Source: Pogonophryne albipinna (Eukaryota > Chordata > Actinopteri > Perciformes > Artedidraconidae). Taken from it: a DNA stretch of 64,000 nt. Made by a program: the position numbers and the translations under genes. Shown here piece after piece: positions 23,175-36,300 of the stretch. The DNA is taken from NCBI GenBank assembly GCA_028583405.1, contig CM053256.1, positions 4,597,995-4,661,994 of the forward strand, written 5' to 3'. Numbering within the stretch: position 1 is the first letter of the stretch; the number at the start of each line of letters is the position of its first letter. A model generated the notes under the pieces. That model saw only the letters and a list, made by a program, of their open reading frames with translations, had not been told where the DNA came from and did not search any database.

Positions 23175-24191
23175 TCACTTCTTTCTCTTTAGCTCCTCAA
23201 TGAGATATTTCTCCTCTTTCTCAAGGATTCTGTAGAAGACTTCTTTGCCATCAAGCCCTGCTGCATTCAGGGGACCACTGAAGAGCTCCCTCATCTTCTG
23301 CCGAGAGGTTGGGATTACCAGGATTTCACTATAAATCGATTGAGTGATGACTTTTTTATCAAGGAGCTGGTCCAAAATGTCTGCAACGCAGTTCACTCTG
23401 TTGATCAGCTCGGTTCTATGTTCATCCACAAAGTGCTTACCTGAGGAAGGAGGGAATAATGAGTAAAGTGTTGATGATACCATGAAGCCAACTTGATACA
23501 TTTCTAAGAAAATGATTTAATATTCTATAACAGTGACTTCTTTATTTTAAATACAGTGGAGGAAATACGTATTTGATCCCTTGCAGATTTTGTAAGTTTG
23601 CCCACTAACAAACACATTAACAGTCTATAATTTTAATAGTTGGTTTATTTTAACAGTGTGAGTAAGAATATCAAAAAGAAAATCCAGACATTGACATTAT
23701 ATAAAAGATAAAAATTGATTTGCATTTAACTGTAGGAAATAAGTATTTGATCCCCTTGCAACAAACAAGGAGTCTGGCTCCCACAGACCGGTTACAGAAG
23801 TCCTCTTCCTTTAAAAATAAAAAAATAAAATTCATCTAATATTACAAAACCGGAAAATTACCTTTACTCTGAATTAATTACTTCTAAGAAACTAAGGAGC
23901 ACATCTCTGGTAAATACAAGTTTAATGTGGTGATTCTGTATGATTCTTTGTGAGGAAAATTCAGTTTTAAAGATCCGAGGTCCGGTAAAAACAACCCAAT
24001 AACCAAATTAACTGATAAGTCGACAATATGCTATTGAGTAAGTCGAGTGAATAATTTCCTAATGATAAAACAGAAGGAAATACGTTTTCCAGTCAGATTC
24101 TGCTTTTAAACTCGGCTGGTTGTAGCCAACCTTAACTCAAACAAAAATACTGTGTACATGCTGTAATACCTGTGGACCTACCTTCCTCCAT
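23175..24191 (-). CDS. CARD-only protein (two coding exons, 91 residues)
   Basis: Exon A (24182-24226) carries 5'UTR, then ATG GAG GAA G, with a GTAGGT donor in phase 1. Exon B (23175-23440) has the acceptor CCTTCCTCAG and begins GT AAG CAC, so the joined protein reads [19 protein letters not shown]... and ends EELKRKK. The rest is one ASC-type CARD: residues 5-91, with helix 1 [29 protein letters not shown] and [14 protein letters not shown] non-coding exon ends at 25143. CARD-only proteins in mammals (COP, INCA) inhibit caspase-1 recruitment, and ASC CARD modules can also nucleate filaments; which applies here is unknown. Its CARD is almost identical to that of the PYD-CARD gene at 51.3 kb, so the two should interact with the same partners. 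A Tc1 terminal fragment sits in its intron. It could instead be the start of a longer alternatively spliced gene, but the stop codon is in place and the poly(A) signal follows. Confidence 0.7.
23555..23818 (+). mobile_element. Tc1 terminal repeat fragment
   Basis: Begins CAGTGGAGGAAATACGTATTTGATCCCTTGCAG..., the fish Tc1-like inverted terminal repeat, and runs through the second direct repeat (GGAAATAAGTATTTGATCC) to ACAGACCGGTTACAGAAG. No transposase follows. It lies in the intron between the start exon and the CARD exon. Confidence 0.75.
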
Positions 24192-24226
24192 CGTGTTTAG
24201 ATCAGTTGCTGCCGAGGATCAAGGAG

Positions 24227-25142
24227 CTGTTAAAAAAATGTATTGTTGTTAGACTTTACATATACCTCTGTTGTCTCCTATACAAAACAAAATGCTCTCT
24301 TTCTTTAACGGTCCCCACACTAAGAAATTAACCATTAAAACTAGCTTAGGCTACACCACACATTGTGAGGCTCAGTTAAATGACAACTCCAAATGTTTAG
24401 CCAAGAGAAAAAGTACTATGAAGACATGTGTGAATCAGAAACAGACAATAAAGTAATTGAAAAAAAAAAGAAGCAACAAGTAAAGTGAAAGGCTCTTTAA
24501 GAACTTCTCATGCACAGCGTTGAGCCATCATGAAAGGTTCAAATCAATTTGTGATAGCTTAACGAACAATTTTGACCTAATTCAGTCCAAATCTGATGCT
24601 CAATTTCCAATATAAAAACTATTTAGGAAATCATTTGAGAAGCTGAGACAACAGATTGTTTGCCATTTTGTTATTTAAAAATGTCTCGAGCAAGTACTAA
24701 TTCTCCAATAAGTTAAAAACTGCTTTTTTAATCCAGTATTTATAGGTTAAAAGCTTTACAGCCCAGGAAAAGGTAATTGCCACGCAGCACAAACTCCACA
24801 ATACTAAAAGTAGCTTTTTTGTAATTTTCTAACACATGAAACCTGTCATAACAGTTTCAGACGTATTTTGTAAAATAGACGGCAGGAAATTGAAACCCTA
24901 AAAAAACAGAAGCGTAAGAGATTGTCAGTGAGACAGTTATTAAGTGAATGTGTAGTGACTGAATAATATAACCAAAATGTCCATTTTACATGTAATTAGT
25001 GCAAAGAAAAGGTTAAAGTGAAAGCAAAAAGTTGGAGTTTAAATCCTTCCATTAATGTTCAATAACTGCGGGACACCAGTTGGCCGTGATCTGTCTCGTG
25101 AACGTTAAACCTGTTCGTGCTGCACGTAGAGATAAAACTCAC
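24227..25142 (-). other. intron 1 of the CARD-only gene
   Basis: Bounded by the GTGAGT donor at 25142-25137 and the TTTTTTTAACAG acceptor before 24226. No gene inside. Confidence 0.55.
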
Positions 25143-25320
25143 CGGATGTTTCTCTCTTTCTCCCTCAGTCTGCTTCCAACAGGTTCTCAATATCTTTCAG
25201 TATCTTTAAACTTTATGAAAACAGAGACAACGTTTAAATCCCGCCACATTTCTACCTCTCGTTCAGTTTCAAGAAGAGGAAGTTAAACGTGTGTGTGTCC
25301 TTTTCTCTGAAGTGACGTGG
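25143..25320 (-). promoter_or_regulatory. 5'UTR exon and promoter, cassette copy 2 (CARD-only gene)
   Basis: Same layout as 990-1175: donor GTGAGT at 25142-25137, IRF-like GAAACTGAAC (25270-25261), ETS-like AGAGGAAGT (25275-25283) and GAS palindrome TTCTCTGAA (25303-25311). Preservation while the rest of the cassette accumulates indels suggests a retained function. Confidence 0.5.
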
Positions 25321-27127
25321 TTCTCTTTACTGCTCAAACCACCGCCCTTTTTCCTGAACATTGTTGAACTAGCCTATCTTTTAACAATAACAATGATATT
25401 AAATTATGAGGGATGAAAAAACATTATACATTCTTAAAGATATTAATACTGTAGGATGTAGGAATTAGTACTAGTTAGACTACTCCCACAAGTGCTATGA
25501 AGAACCATTACTGTGTATCTTGTGAGTAGCCTACTCCTCTGACCAAATTAAAACAATAGAAAACAATCATACAGACTCACAATATGTATCATACTCAACA
25601 TGAAGTTTAAAACAGGCAGAGTTGTCTCTCATGCCGAAGCCATGAACTCCTATATTAAAGAAGAGCTATTGTGGACTGAATTTAACCAGCAAATACTTAA
25701 TATGCACTTTATAAACAGCACTTTTAAAAACAAAGTTACATGTGCTTTACATAGACAAAGCTGAATAAAAAGCCCAACCATAATATTAATAAAACAAATG
25801 ACAAAAACAATAGAGCAGAAAGGACATATTGGAAATAAAATGGTTTATAAAACAAAATAAAAAGCAGTTTTAAACAGATCATTTCTTACCAGTATTTTAA
25901 AGAATCTCTGCCAGACTCAGTCGTCACACAGACATTACATAGCTGCATTCTTGCTTATATAACATCTGGGGATGCAGTTAGGATGGAGGGGTTCGACTGG
26001 AGTGTAATCCAGCATCACTTCAGAGGGTAACAACACACTTTAAAATGAATCCTTAAAAAGCATTTCATGACCTACATCCCACACATGAATTTACAACTGA
26101 AATGAGAAAATCTAACAAATTACAAACACATTACATTTCCAAATGTGTATTATTGAACTCCAACAGGCATTATCTCTCAGACAGCTCCCTCTAGAGCCAC
26201 AAAAGGCTTTGTATAACTTTGTTTACTCATGCGGCAGCTACTTTACAAGACTCCTAAACAGACTGGATATCTAAACATTGCTGCAGTTCCCCTTTAAATG
26301 TATAAACTGTACTTTCATCACCAAGTAAAGTCCTGCCTCCCTTCATCCAAACATACAAGAAGCTAAGGCTTAACAATTAGGTTGGTTCATAAATCAATGT
26401 TTGTTGATAACGTCAAAAGAATACTACCTTCTTCCAGTATCCCTCTGAACAACCAGTTTAATAAATAATAAGAATAATATGTAAACATTTTTTTAAATCC
26501 AGGAGGAAAGCGACGTTCTTAAATCTGTTAACTTCATTACATCTTTATGTCTGCTTCAACTTTTAAAACACACTATTCACTCGACATGTGTAATATTTAT
26601 AAGAGTTTATTGAAAACGTATTTCGAAATAGAAAACATTGGCCTCCAAAAGTAAACATATTTTCATGAGGGAAAAACAACAATAGAATCGTTTAGCACAT
26701 AAGACAATAAGCAAAATTAAAATCTGCATGCAAAACCTAAGGATAATCATTCATGATCAAGCATCCTTTAATTTATAAAAAATAGGTTAACAGCTGACTC
26801 AATCCATCTGGGATTTGCTGGATCAAAACATTACATGTCAGGTGAGAACGCTAAATCATTTCTTACATCATTACATTACATGAATGACTTACATGGTTTG
26901 CTGAATCTGGTTTTAACCTTACAGGAAAACGTATTCATTTTATAAAATATGACTTGTCCAAGTGTAAAAAAGAGCTATGATTAAACATGAAGGTGCAAAA
27001 GCTATATTTGATAGAACCCCCCACAGAGACATTTACATGACTATTTCCACATTGTAATCGTTTAAGACGCTTTTTTTTCTTGAGGCACAATGTACGTTTA
27101 GTCTGAAAAATGATTTCTCCACAACAT
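25321..27127. repeat. duplicated intergenic segment, copy 2
   Basis: Parallels 1176-2939 and 49316-51267. Holds the upstream region of the CARD-only gene and the 3'UTR of the FIIND-CARD gene, with its AATAAA on the minus strand at 26606-26611. No gene seen. Confidence 0.6.
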
Positions 27128-27393
27128 TCACTTCTTTCCCTTTAGCTCATCAATGAGACATTTCTCCTCTTTCTCAAGGATTCTGTAGAAGACGTCTTTG
27201 CCATGAGGCCCTGCTGATTTCAGGGGACCACTGAAGAGTTCCCTCATCTGCTTCTGAGAGGTCCGGATTTCCATGATTTCATCATAAATCGATGGAGTGA
27301 TGACTTTTTCATCAAGGAGCTGGTCCAAAATGTCTGCAACGCAGTTCACTCTCTTGATCAGCTTGGTTCTATGTTCATCCACAAAGTGCTCAC
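27128..27393 (-). CDS. C-terminal CARD exon of the FIIND gene
   Basis: Acceptor CCTTCCTCAG, phase 1 in. Encodes an 87-residue ASC-type [19 protein letters not shown]..., [27 protein letters not shown], ending DELKGKK and TGA. In NLRP1 and CARD8 the CARD directly follows the FIIND and forms the signalling filament; the same order holds here. It differs from the CARDs at 23175 and 51268 at scattered positions (for example [11 protein letters not shown] against EILVIPTSRQK), so it is a separate copy rather than a recent duplicate. Confidence 0.85.
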
Positions 27394-30300
27394 CTGAGGA
27401 AGGAGGGAATAATGAGTAAAGTGTTGATGATACCATGAAGCCAACTTGATACATTTCTAAACAAATAATTTAATATTCTATAACAGTGACTTCTTTATTT
27501 TAAATACAGTGGAGGAAATAAGTATTTGATCACTTGCAGATTTTGTAAGTGTGTCCACTAACAAACACATTAACAGTCTATCATTTTAATGGTAGGTTTA
27601 TTTTAACAGTGTAAGCAGAGATGGGGTTGTTACTAAAAAAAAGTAATATATTACATAGGCCTATTACATATTACTTTAAAAAAAGTAATATATTACACTA
27701 CTTCGTTACTCTCTACATAAAGTAACTCGTTACTTTACTCGTTACTTTACTCGCAGGGCCGGCCTGCCCCTCCCTACAGGCAGATCACGCAGACTGCGGC
27801 GCACCTACAGTGCGAACAGCTGTAGGTCCAACACATTAAGTTGACGAAACACTCGAGTCAAATGTAATTAAAGTCAGATCGTGTCTTAGACGGGGCAGTG
27901 ATATCATAAACCTGTTAATGTGCGCATTCAAACACTTGTTCTGTTAGCAGCTTTATTCACCTTGCAGGTGCAGCTATGTGGCTTTGATCCTGGATAAAGT
28001 GTTTAAGTCATGGATGTTTAAAGTTTAACTTCTTCATATGTCTAATATTATAGTTGACTTTTCCTTCAGGAAGTATGACGCTGCGCTGTCAGTACGCTTC
28101 TCCATGTTTGTGATTGGTCGAATGCTCCAAATACCACCCCTTTCATGTGAACGCGCACCTAACTAGATAGGAAACGGCTGGCTTGAGCGATCCACTCAGT
28201 CTATGGATCCACTTGATAACCCGGGTCGTATTACCGTTTAGCGAGAGCGCATATGTTTTGGATTAGGCCAACCGGCTAACTCAAACATATCCAGGTTAGG
28301 TTGAACCAGCTTCGTAGTACAGGCCCCAGAGGGGCATACCTCCACCCCTCGAAATGTATCGCTGACTCAGCCATGTTTATGCAGCACTGCACGTGGAGAT
28401 GTGGACGCGCAAGTCGCGCAACGCGTTACACCCAACTCTGATTGTAAGTAAGAATATCAAAAAGAAAATCCAGAAATTGACATTATACAAAAGATAACAA
28501 TTTATTTGCATTTAACTGTAGGAAATAAGTATTTGATCCCTTGCAACAAACAAGGATTCTGGCTCCCACAGACCGGTTACAGAAGTCCTCTTCCTTTAAA
28601 AAAGTACTCCTAATATCAACTTGTTAACTGTATAAAAGACACCTGTCCACAGAATCAATCAATCAGATTCCAACCTCTCCACCATGGGCAAGACTAAAGT
28701 GCTGTCTAAGGACCTCAGGGACAAGATTGTAGACCTGCTCAAGGCTGGGATTGGCTACAAGACACCCAGAAAGCAGCTTGGTGAGAAGGAGACCACTGTT
28801 AGTGCGATTATACGGAAATGGAAGAAACATTCAATGACCATCAATCACCCTCGGTCTGGGGCTCCACACAAGATCTGGCCCCGTGGGATCACAGTCACCA
28901 AGAAAACTATTGGTAACACACTGCACCATAATGCATAACATCCTGCAGCACCTGCAAGGTCCCCTGCTCAAGAAGGCACATGAAAGGCCCCTCGGAAGTT
29001 TGCCAATGGACATCTGAATGATTCAGAGAAGTGGTTGACCCACAGGGATCACAAACCAAAATCAAGTGTGCACCCACCGTCTACCGTGGTGTATTGAGCT
29101 GTCTCTAGAGCTGAGCGTCCAGCAGCTGAAACAAATTGAGGGAAAATAACAATTGCTTAATGATGGACAGGTTTACTTTTTTTCCATGCACACAGCAACA
29201 TAGCAAAATACGGTCATTCAATGTGTCAATGATACATGCACTGTCATTGGTTGCCAGTTTAATAGAAGACCTAAAACAATAAGACTGATGTTATTCTATA
29301 TTCAACTAAATGTAAAGATTAAAAGCAACAATGTGTTACTCCACGTCTCTCAATACTGTTCAGCTTCCTAAGTCTATGCTACAACACACCAGCTTGTGTC
29401 CAAGGTAATTCCTATCTCAAGTGAATGAATTGGGGCTGGGCCATATATGGATATCATAGTGAAATCATGATGTCAGATTACACTTTGTATTTTTTGGATA
29501 ACGTCATATCACTTAAGTGTCTTTTCCTGGTTTAAGTGCCTATATTACATATTTTGTGAAAGCACGAATAATCAACCCTACAATTTTGGTGGAATATATT
29601 TGACCAGAAATATTTGGAAATTTGATTATGTCCATATCGCACAGCCTTAAATGACTATGCACCATTATTCACACTACTTGTATGTAAATGTACATCAAAA
29701 TTCAGTGTCAAGACAGTGTCGTTCTCAATGTGAAGGGTGCAGTTTGAGGAGAAATGTTAACCTGCAAATTATGTAGACAATATTCCCATTTGCTAGTCTA
29801 TTCTTTTTCATCCATAACCAAGCTGCAGACCCTGCTATGTCTCTCCAATGTCTTTTGTGTGGGGCTTTTAAGTTTTTGTGGACTAAAGACTTTTTGCTCA
29901 GGTGGAAAATAAATGGTATCCTTTTCAAGTCTTCTATTTTATAATAGCAAGAAAACCTAATGTAGATAAACAACTCACTGTCCCTTGATTCATTTTCTGA
30001 GGACGGTCCACCCGTAGATTCCTCTGTAAAATAGACGGATATGGTTAGTCAGAAATATGATGGATGACAATTTGACATAAACTTTAGTGTAGGACACACT
30101 AACACTGCATGCTGTGATTGGCTGTTTAAACTGGTTAAAGGCAATGTATGATGATAATGTGTTGGTTTTGTAATTCCTCTCTTGTGCTTATTGACATCTT
30201 GCTCTTCCAAAAGTGTTCTCAGGGTGTGTGCAGTTCAGCTGGCAGATGTGTTCACAGACATCTTCAACAGGTCCCTGCTGCAGTCTGTAGTCCCTGCATG

Positions 30301-33300
30301 TTTCAAATACTCTACCATCGTTCCTGTCCCCAAAAAGACTAAAACCACCAGCCTCAATGACTACCGCCCAGTAGCACTCACCTCCATCATCATGAAGTGC
30401 TTTGAGCGGTTAATCAAAACATTCATCACCTCCTCCCTCCCTGACTCTCTGGACCCCCTGCAGTTTGCCTACAGAGCAAACAGGTCTGCAGACGCCATCG
30501 CCCTCACCATCCACACTGCCCTCTCACACCTCGACCAGAGGAACACATATGTGAGAATGCTGTTCACTGACAACAGTTCAGCTTTCAACACCATCGTGTC
30601 CTCCAAGCTGATCATCAAGCTCAGAGACCCATGACTGTCATCGGCCTGATCACCGACGGCAACGAGACGGTGTACAGAGAGGAGGTCGAAAACCTGATAT
30701 CTTGGTGCCAGGATGAAAACCTCCATCTCAACATCACTAAGGACCTGACATGGACTCATCACACAAACAAAAAAGAGAAATCTCCAACGAGACGTTTGGG
30801 GCAGCATAGACAGGTATTTTCTGTGTTAGAGTGTTACTCGCTACAGGTGTACTTTGAGGGTTTGTGACTTTGCAGACCGTTTACATGCATAAAAACCTTC
30901 ATAACACACAAGAGGACGGGTAATAACCGGAAAAGCATGACATGGGATCTTTAAGATTCTTATAAATGTAATGGAAATATCATTTAAATACCTGTAAAAA
31001 CAAACGTTTTAATATGCAGCATCTTGCCATCTGAATCACCAGAGTTTCGTAACTCAACTGAAATACAGAACATACAAAATATGGATTTTTCATATTTTGT
31101 TTTTATGTATTGTATTCTCATCAACACATTAAATAAAGATCATTTTTATTATGTTTGGACATACAATGGGATTGGGCTCTCTTTAATTTACTATAATCGT
31201 TTTTGTATAACACCGTAGTAAATTAAAAGGTAAAAGAATGATTATTTTTTTCATATGATGTACAGTAAGTAATAATGCCCACTGACCTTTCAGAATCTTG
31301 TGGCTCCACCGTGGTTTGCGTTTCCCTTTGTTAAGTTGTGAGAGAGTAAGGTTGAAGTCACTGATTGGATTCTTAAAGTGCACGTCAAAGAATATTGAGC
31401 GTTGGCTTTGGCTACCATTGCTGAGGGTTATTTTCTATGTGAGAAGAAAAAAAAGAAATAACAGAGAGAGATGACAAAACCAGATGTGAGGGTCAATATT
31501 GAATAAACTAAAGATTTCAGTAGTTTAAAAAAAAAAGTGAATTAGTCACATGGCGAACAGAAAAAATGATGCTGGTTATTTCAAATGAAGAAGTCCTTAT
31601 TGTTGAACTTAAGTTTGATGGTATATGCATGCTGGTTTTTGACTAAGTCCACAATTTGATCTGCCACTGGTAAATTACAAGCATCAATTTCTCACATTCG
31701 CTCCCCTAGGTTAACACATTTTGGCTACTGAACCATAGCTAATTCTTCTGTCTGTATGGCATATCTTGTTATCATGTCTTTATTAAACAAGGACCATGCA
31801 TAACAATACATTAATTACAAAAAGGGAAGAGATGATGTATGGTAGAATTTAGCTATTAGCTAATATCCATCTGCAGTCCCTGGGTAGGTAAATACATAAA
31901 AATCAACAAAAGAGCAGATCTATAAAATACAAATACCAGCATATTTTACGCTCAGCTCAAAACATATTCCAATGCCTGGTGGTTGTAAATTAAAAAGCTG
32001 ATGGTGCTAAGATAATCTACCTCAGTGGGATGTTTAAGTATAGTGGAGATCTTGAGGTTCTGACTATTTGTGAGTTCCCTTGATATTGATATATTAAACA
32101 GTAGCCATTTTGACGTCTCACTGCAAGGTTGACACAGGTATTATTTACAAATAAAATAAATTAATAACTGTCCCATTTTAATTAGTGTCACATCCATTCT
32201 AGTGTAGTCAGCAATACCAGGAACCTGGCCCAATTTACTGGCAATTCAAACTGTACCTCTGGGCAAATCTCGGCCGTTATGCCTGCTGTGAGGTTGAAAT
32301 CTTGGTGCATTCTCAGGTCCTTGTTTGGGCGTGGCTTTCGGATGAATTTGTATTCTTTATTGTCCTTGTCGATGGTCTGGAAAAAAAATTCAATCTAAGC
32401 ACAACCCTACTTCAAGTTTACAGTAAGAAACATCTGTGTTTAAAATGCATTCATGAAACAATAAGGTTTTAACAACAGAGTATTAGGGTCAGTATCTAGA
32501 AAAATAAATATTTCTTTCAGATTTTGTTATTTCAGAATGGCCACTGAGGAAAAGGTCATGATAAAAAGTCATACCTTCGAGACAAAATGTCTTTAACGTT
32601 TTGAGAGTAACTGAATAAGTGAGATCAAACCAAGCTGCAGCGTCATCGACAATTACCACCGAATAGTTCTGAGGCACGTCTGTGATTGTATTTAACATTT
32701 ATAGCAACATGTGAAACAGGTAAATTGGCTTAAATGCTTTGCTGTTTGAAGCAGCTCTCCATGGAGCAGAACTTTCCCTCGAGTGATAATCTAAAAAACG
32801 AAATGATATCTCGCTTAATAAGTATTATCAGGGAACACATTATAACACCATGATAAGTATAAGGTTATATGTCAACCATGTATCGATCATTGAGAGTCAT
32901 GTTGCAAACATAGCTTCTAGCTTTGGGAAGAGCTAGCTCTGTTTGTAGGGACTTGGCTTGGCGACCAGAGGGTTGCAGGTTCAAGTCCCTGAATGGATCA
33001 AGTGAAGAGTGGGGACTGATACTTTGTGAGATGGCAGTTGGTCTCCTGGTCATGCTGAGGTAACCTTGAGCAAGGCACCAGAGCCCCACACTGGGCACTG
33101 TAATATAGCAGTCAACTGCTTCTTGTTTAAGGATGGGTTAAAGGCAGAGACTTGAATTCACTGTGTGCGGTGCTGTGTTCCTGTTTGACGATTGGAAGTT
33201 GATTGTATTAAAATCCTCCATTTCCATAACACACAATAGGACCCTTTTCAGATAATATTTCCTTTAAATGTTTTCCCTCACTTATGACTTTACTCTCATA

Positions 33301-36300
33301 ACAGGACTACTTTAAGAATTAAAGATGTTATTTTCACAATTTAGCCCAAATACTCCATTGTAGGTTTTGATTTCATTTTGAATGTGTGACAGTAAGATAT
33401 TCAGTAACCTCTTTAAGAGCAGGATCGAGCGGGGTCAGGTAAACATGAAGAACGGTGCGGGATGCGTAGGCTTTTGAATAAATCAACACGTTACAGTGTA
33501 TTTTTACTGGAAAGCCCATTTTCATCAGGACCGTTCTTGGAGAGAAAACTGGTTCACACAGCTTGACATGGGACGATGTGACTTCAGACACTTTTTCCAC
33601 AACATCTCCACAGTCATCTATGTGCAGGACTGCAAACTTTTGCAATATTTTAGGGATGTCATCTGCATAGTATAAAGCACAATAAATGAATGTGAATAAA
33701 AAACAATTGCATTGATTATTTTGATATTTTCCTCCATGATCACTTACCTATGCAGATCCAGTGTGGCAGGTACACTTCAAATAAATTCCCAGAAATCACT
33801 GTGATGTCTATCAGGGGACCTGCTAGCATGTATTTCATCATTTCCATCCTCTTCATGGGTTCCTCCGAAGAGCAAAACTGGTACTTAAAGCTGACCTTGT
33901 CCTGACAGACCCAGCGCAAGCCTGAGACACTGCATTCAAAGTTTCCCGCTTCAGACTTTAGGCTAAAATATAATGAAAAAAATACTGAGTTTGCATTTGG
34001 TACAAAATGTAGCATTAAAACTATTGGGGAAATATTTATAGATCTTAGTGTTCTCTCTGTGAAGAAATCCCAAGACCGAACCTTCAGTGTTTACTATATT
34101 TCCAGTTTGATAATATGCAGTATTTAGGAAACTATTTGTACCTGTAAGTTGATGCCTCATCTTCATCTGTACTGTTCACCTCAGGTTCAAGTTTAGTCCA
34201 GCCACTGGAGTCCTTCTGCAGAGGCAATCATTTTTACAAAGAAGTGAAGACGTGACTTTTGGAAAAATCACATAAATGATCAACAAATAACTGAATACAT
34301 AAATAAAATGTAAGGAATTACCGTAATTTTTCCGATACCCTCAAGATCCAAGCTTCTTGAAGCCCCTTGTGAAGAAACAAGACTTAGTATAAAATGATGT
34401 TACTATGAAAAATTAAATCTATGCCCTTTAGCACTATGTGCTACATAGCGATGATGTAGCAATAGTGCACATTTGTTATGCAGGAAATACTGGTGAGTGA
34501 TGTCTTTTTGGAAGCTTGAAATAATACAATAAGAATACACTTGGCTTTTCACACCTTTGGATCCTAAAGTGATGTTTGACAACTTTTGCTCCAGACCATA
34601 ATCTTCTTTCATCTTCTTTAAAATCTCCATTGTCACCTCCATAGACTGTTGGCCGTAGATCTCCACCATCAGATCCACAATCTCAACTCTCCCTGCCGTC
34701 TCTAATCTCTGACTTGAGATTCTTTGGAGGCCACGCTTGAATTTCTCGAGCTCTCCATGACTTAAATCTTCCAGTGTTTCCAGAAGCTTCTCCTCCAGTG
34801 ATGCCACGGTTACTTCCTAATGGATTCAATGTCATCAGAGGGAATTCAATGTAATATCTCCACTAGTTGAAAACATTTTCCACCTCTTTACTGTCAACAT
34901 TTGCAAACTGTAAAACCTAAATGAGAGCCGTGTTGTGTAAAGTGTGTCTGATGTGATATGACTCACCTCCTTCGGTGGTTTGGACGGATGTTTATCTAAG
35001 GAGAAAACCAAGGAAAAGCCTCATCATCACTGATTCAAAATCAGATTATCAACGACTTCTTAAGGGAAAGGTTGTTTTTTTTACTCCTCTAGTCACAAAG
35101 AATCGAAAGTTTTTAATAATCTGGAGCCGTGTTCAACAACAGGAAAACAATATAAGCTATATAACTGCATGTATATAACACTTTCATTTACAAACTCCCA
35201 CATAACTCGTGCAGTATAATCAAAGTCTCATTCATTCAGGCACTAGCTCACTACTTCTGATGTGTGGAGAAGAGTAACGCATTTCAAAGTATGAGACTGT
35301 TATTGCAAAAGTGTTTCAAACAGTGAGGTTGTTTTGGTATAGTTGTGCTGTTATTAAACACGCCCCCCCATTTACTTAAATCCATTGAAATATCTACATT
35401 TTTTCTTTTGTAACTCACAGTGGAGGCATGCAAGAAAACAGATGTCTTCAAGAATTAAAGAGAACTCAGGTTGAGTCATTGTAATACAGAACAACTGGTC
35501 ATTTTGTAGGTGAACTATTCCTTAAAATAAAATAAACTCAAACACAAAAGCATTGCAACAATTACAAATAAAACTCATGACTATGAACTCTTCTGTGTGA
35601 TGTAGCAGTTTTTGTTTTCTTTCTCTTACCTTTGAGTCTTAAGATAGTCTCTGATAATCTCTCCACTAGATCAGTTCTGTCCATGTCCATTAAAACCTCC
35701 CTGGTCACCTCCACAGACTGCGGACCACAGGTCTCCACCATCTGATCCACTAGCTGGGATGCACTTGCTGTCCAATTGGGATATCCATGAAAGGTGCATG
35801 ATATGCTCTTCTGGAAGTACGTGAACTGCAACAACCACTGAAATCTGTAGAGCTCATCGTAACTCGTATCCTTAAGAGTTTTCAAAAGGATCTCTTTCTC
35901 TGCTGCAATTGGTACCTGAACAAATAAACAGATGTTTAAGAAAAGGTGCTATTTCTCGATAGAAATAAATATGAGTTTGTTTTCATTTTTATCAGTCATT
36001 GTTTCAGGCAAGTGGGTTTTCTACAATTTTGACAAGATATCTCAAGTCAAAGACACACTAACATCTGTTCTATTAAATATGTTTAGCTTTTTTCTTCACG
36101 AATGCAAACTTTGATATTAGTGTTCAGACTTCAGTCTGCTAATCTGATCAGAACATCAGCGGGAAAAAAATCATTTTGACCAAAGCGATCAACCTTAAAC
36201 ATGGTTTGGTTTGCATCGTCATTTTGATGTTCAAGATGGATATGGTTAACAACTTGCATCTATTGAATGAAAGCTGTTATGTGTAAAGTCAGACTCACTC

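Noticed and set aside
32489..32698. 69-codon minus-strand frame in a FIIND intron
   Set aside because: No domain, no splice sites matching neighbouring phases, and FIIND is already complete without it.
33000..33110. Possible tRNA gene (B-box present)
   Set aside because: No cloverleaf can be drawn; the downstream CCTTGAGCAAGGCACC block marks it as a SINE.
27128..34807. Classical NLRP1 (NACHT-LRR-FIIND-CARD)
   Set aside because: No Walker A/B NACHT motif or leucine-rich repeats were found between 34 and 55 kb; the upstream exons are PYDs and a CARD.
34967..35178. 67-codon plus-strand frame starting MVWTDVYL
   Set aside because: Antisense to a linker exon; AT-rich and without family resemblance.
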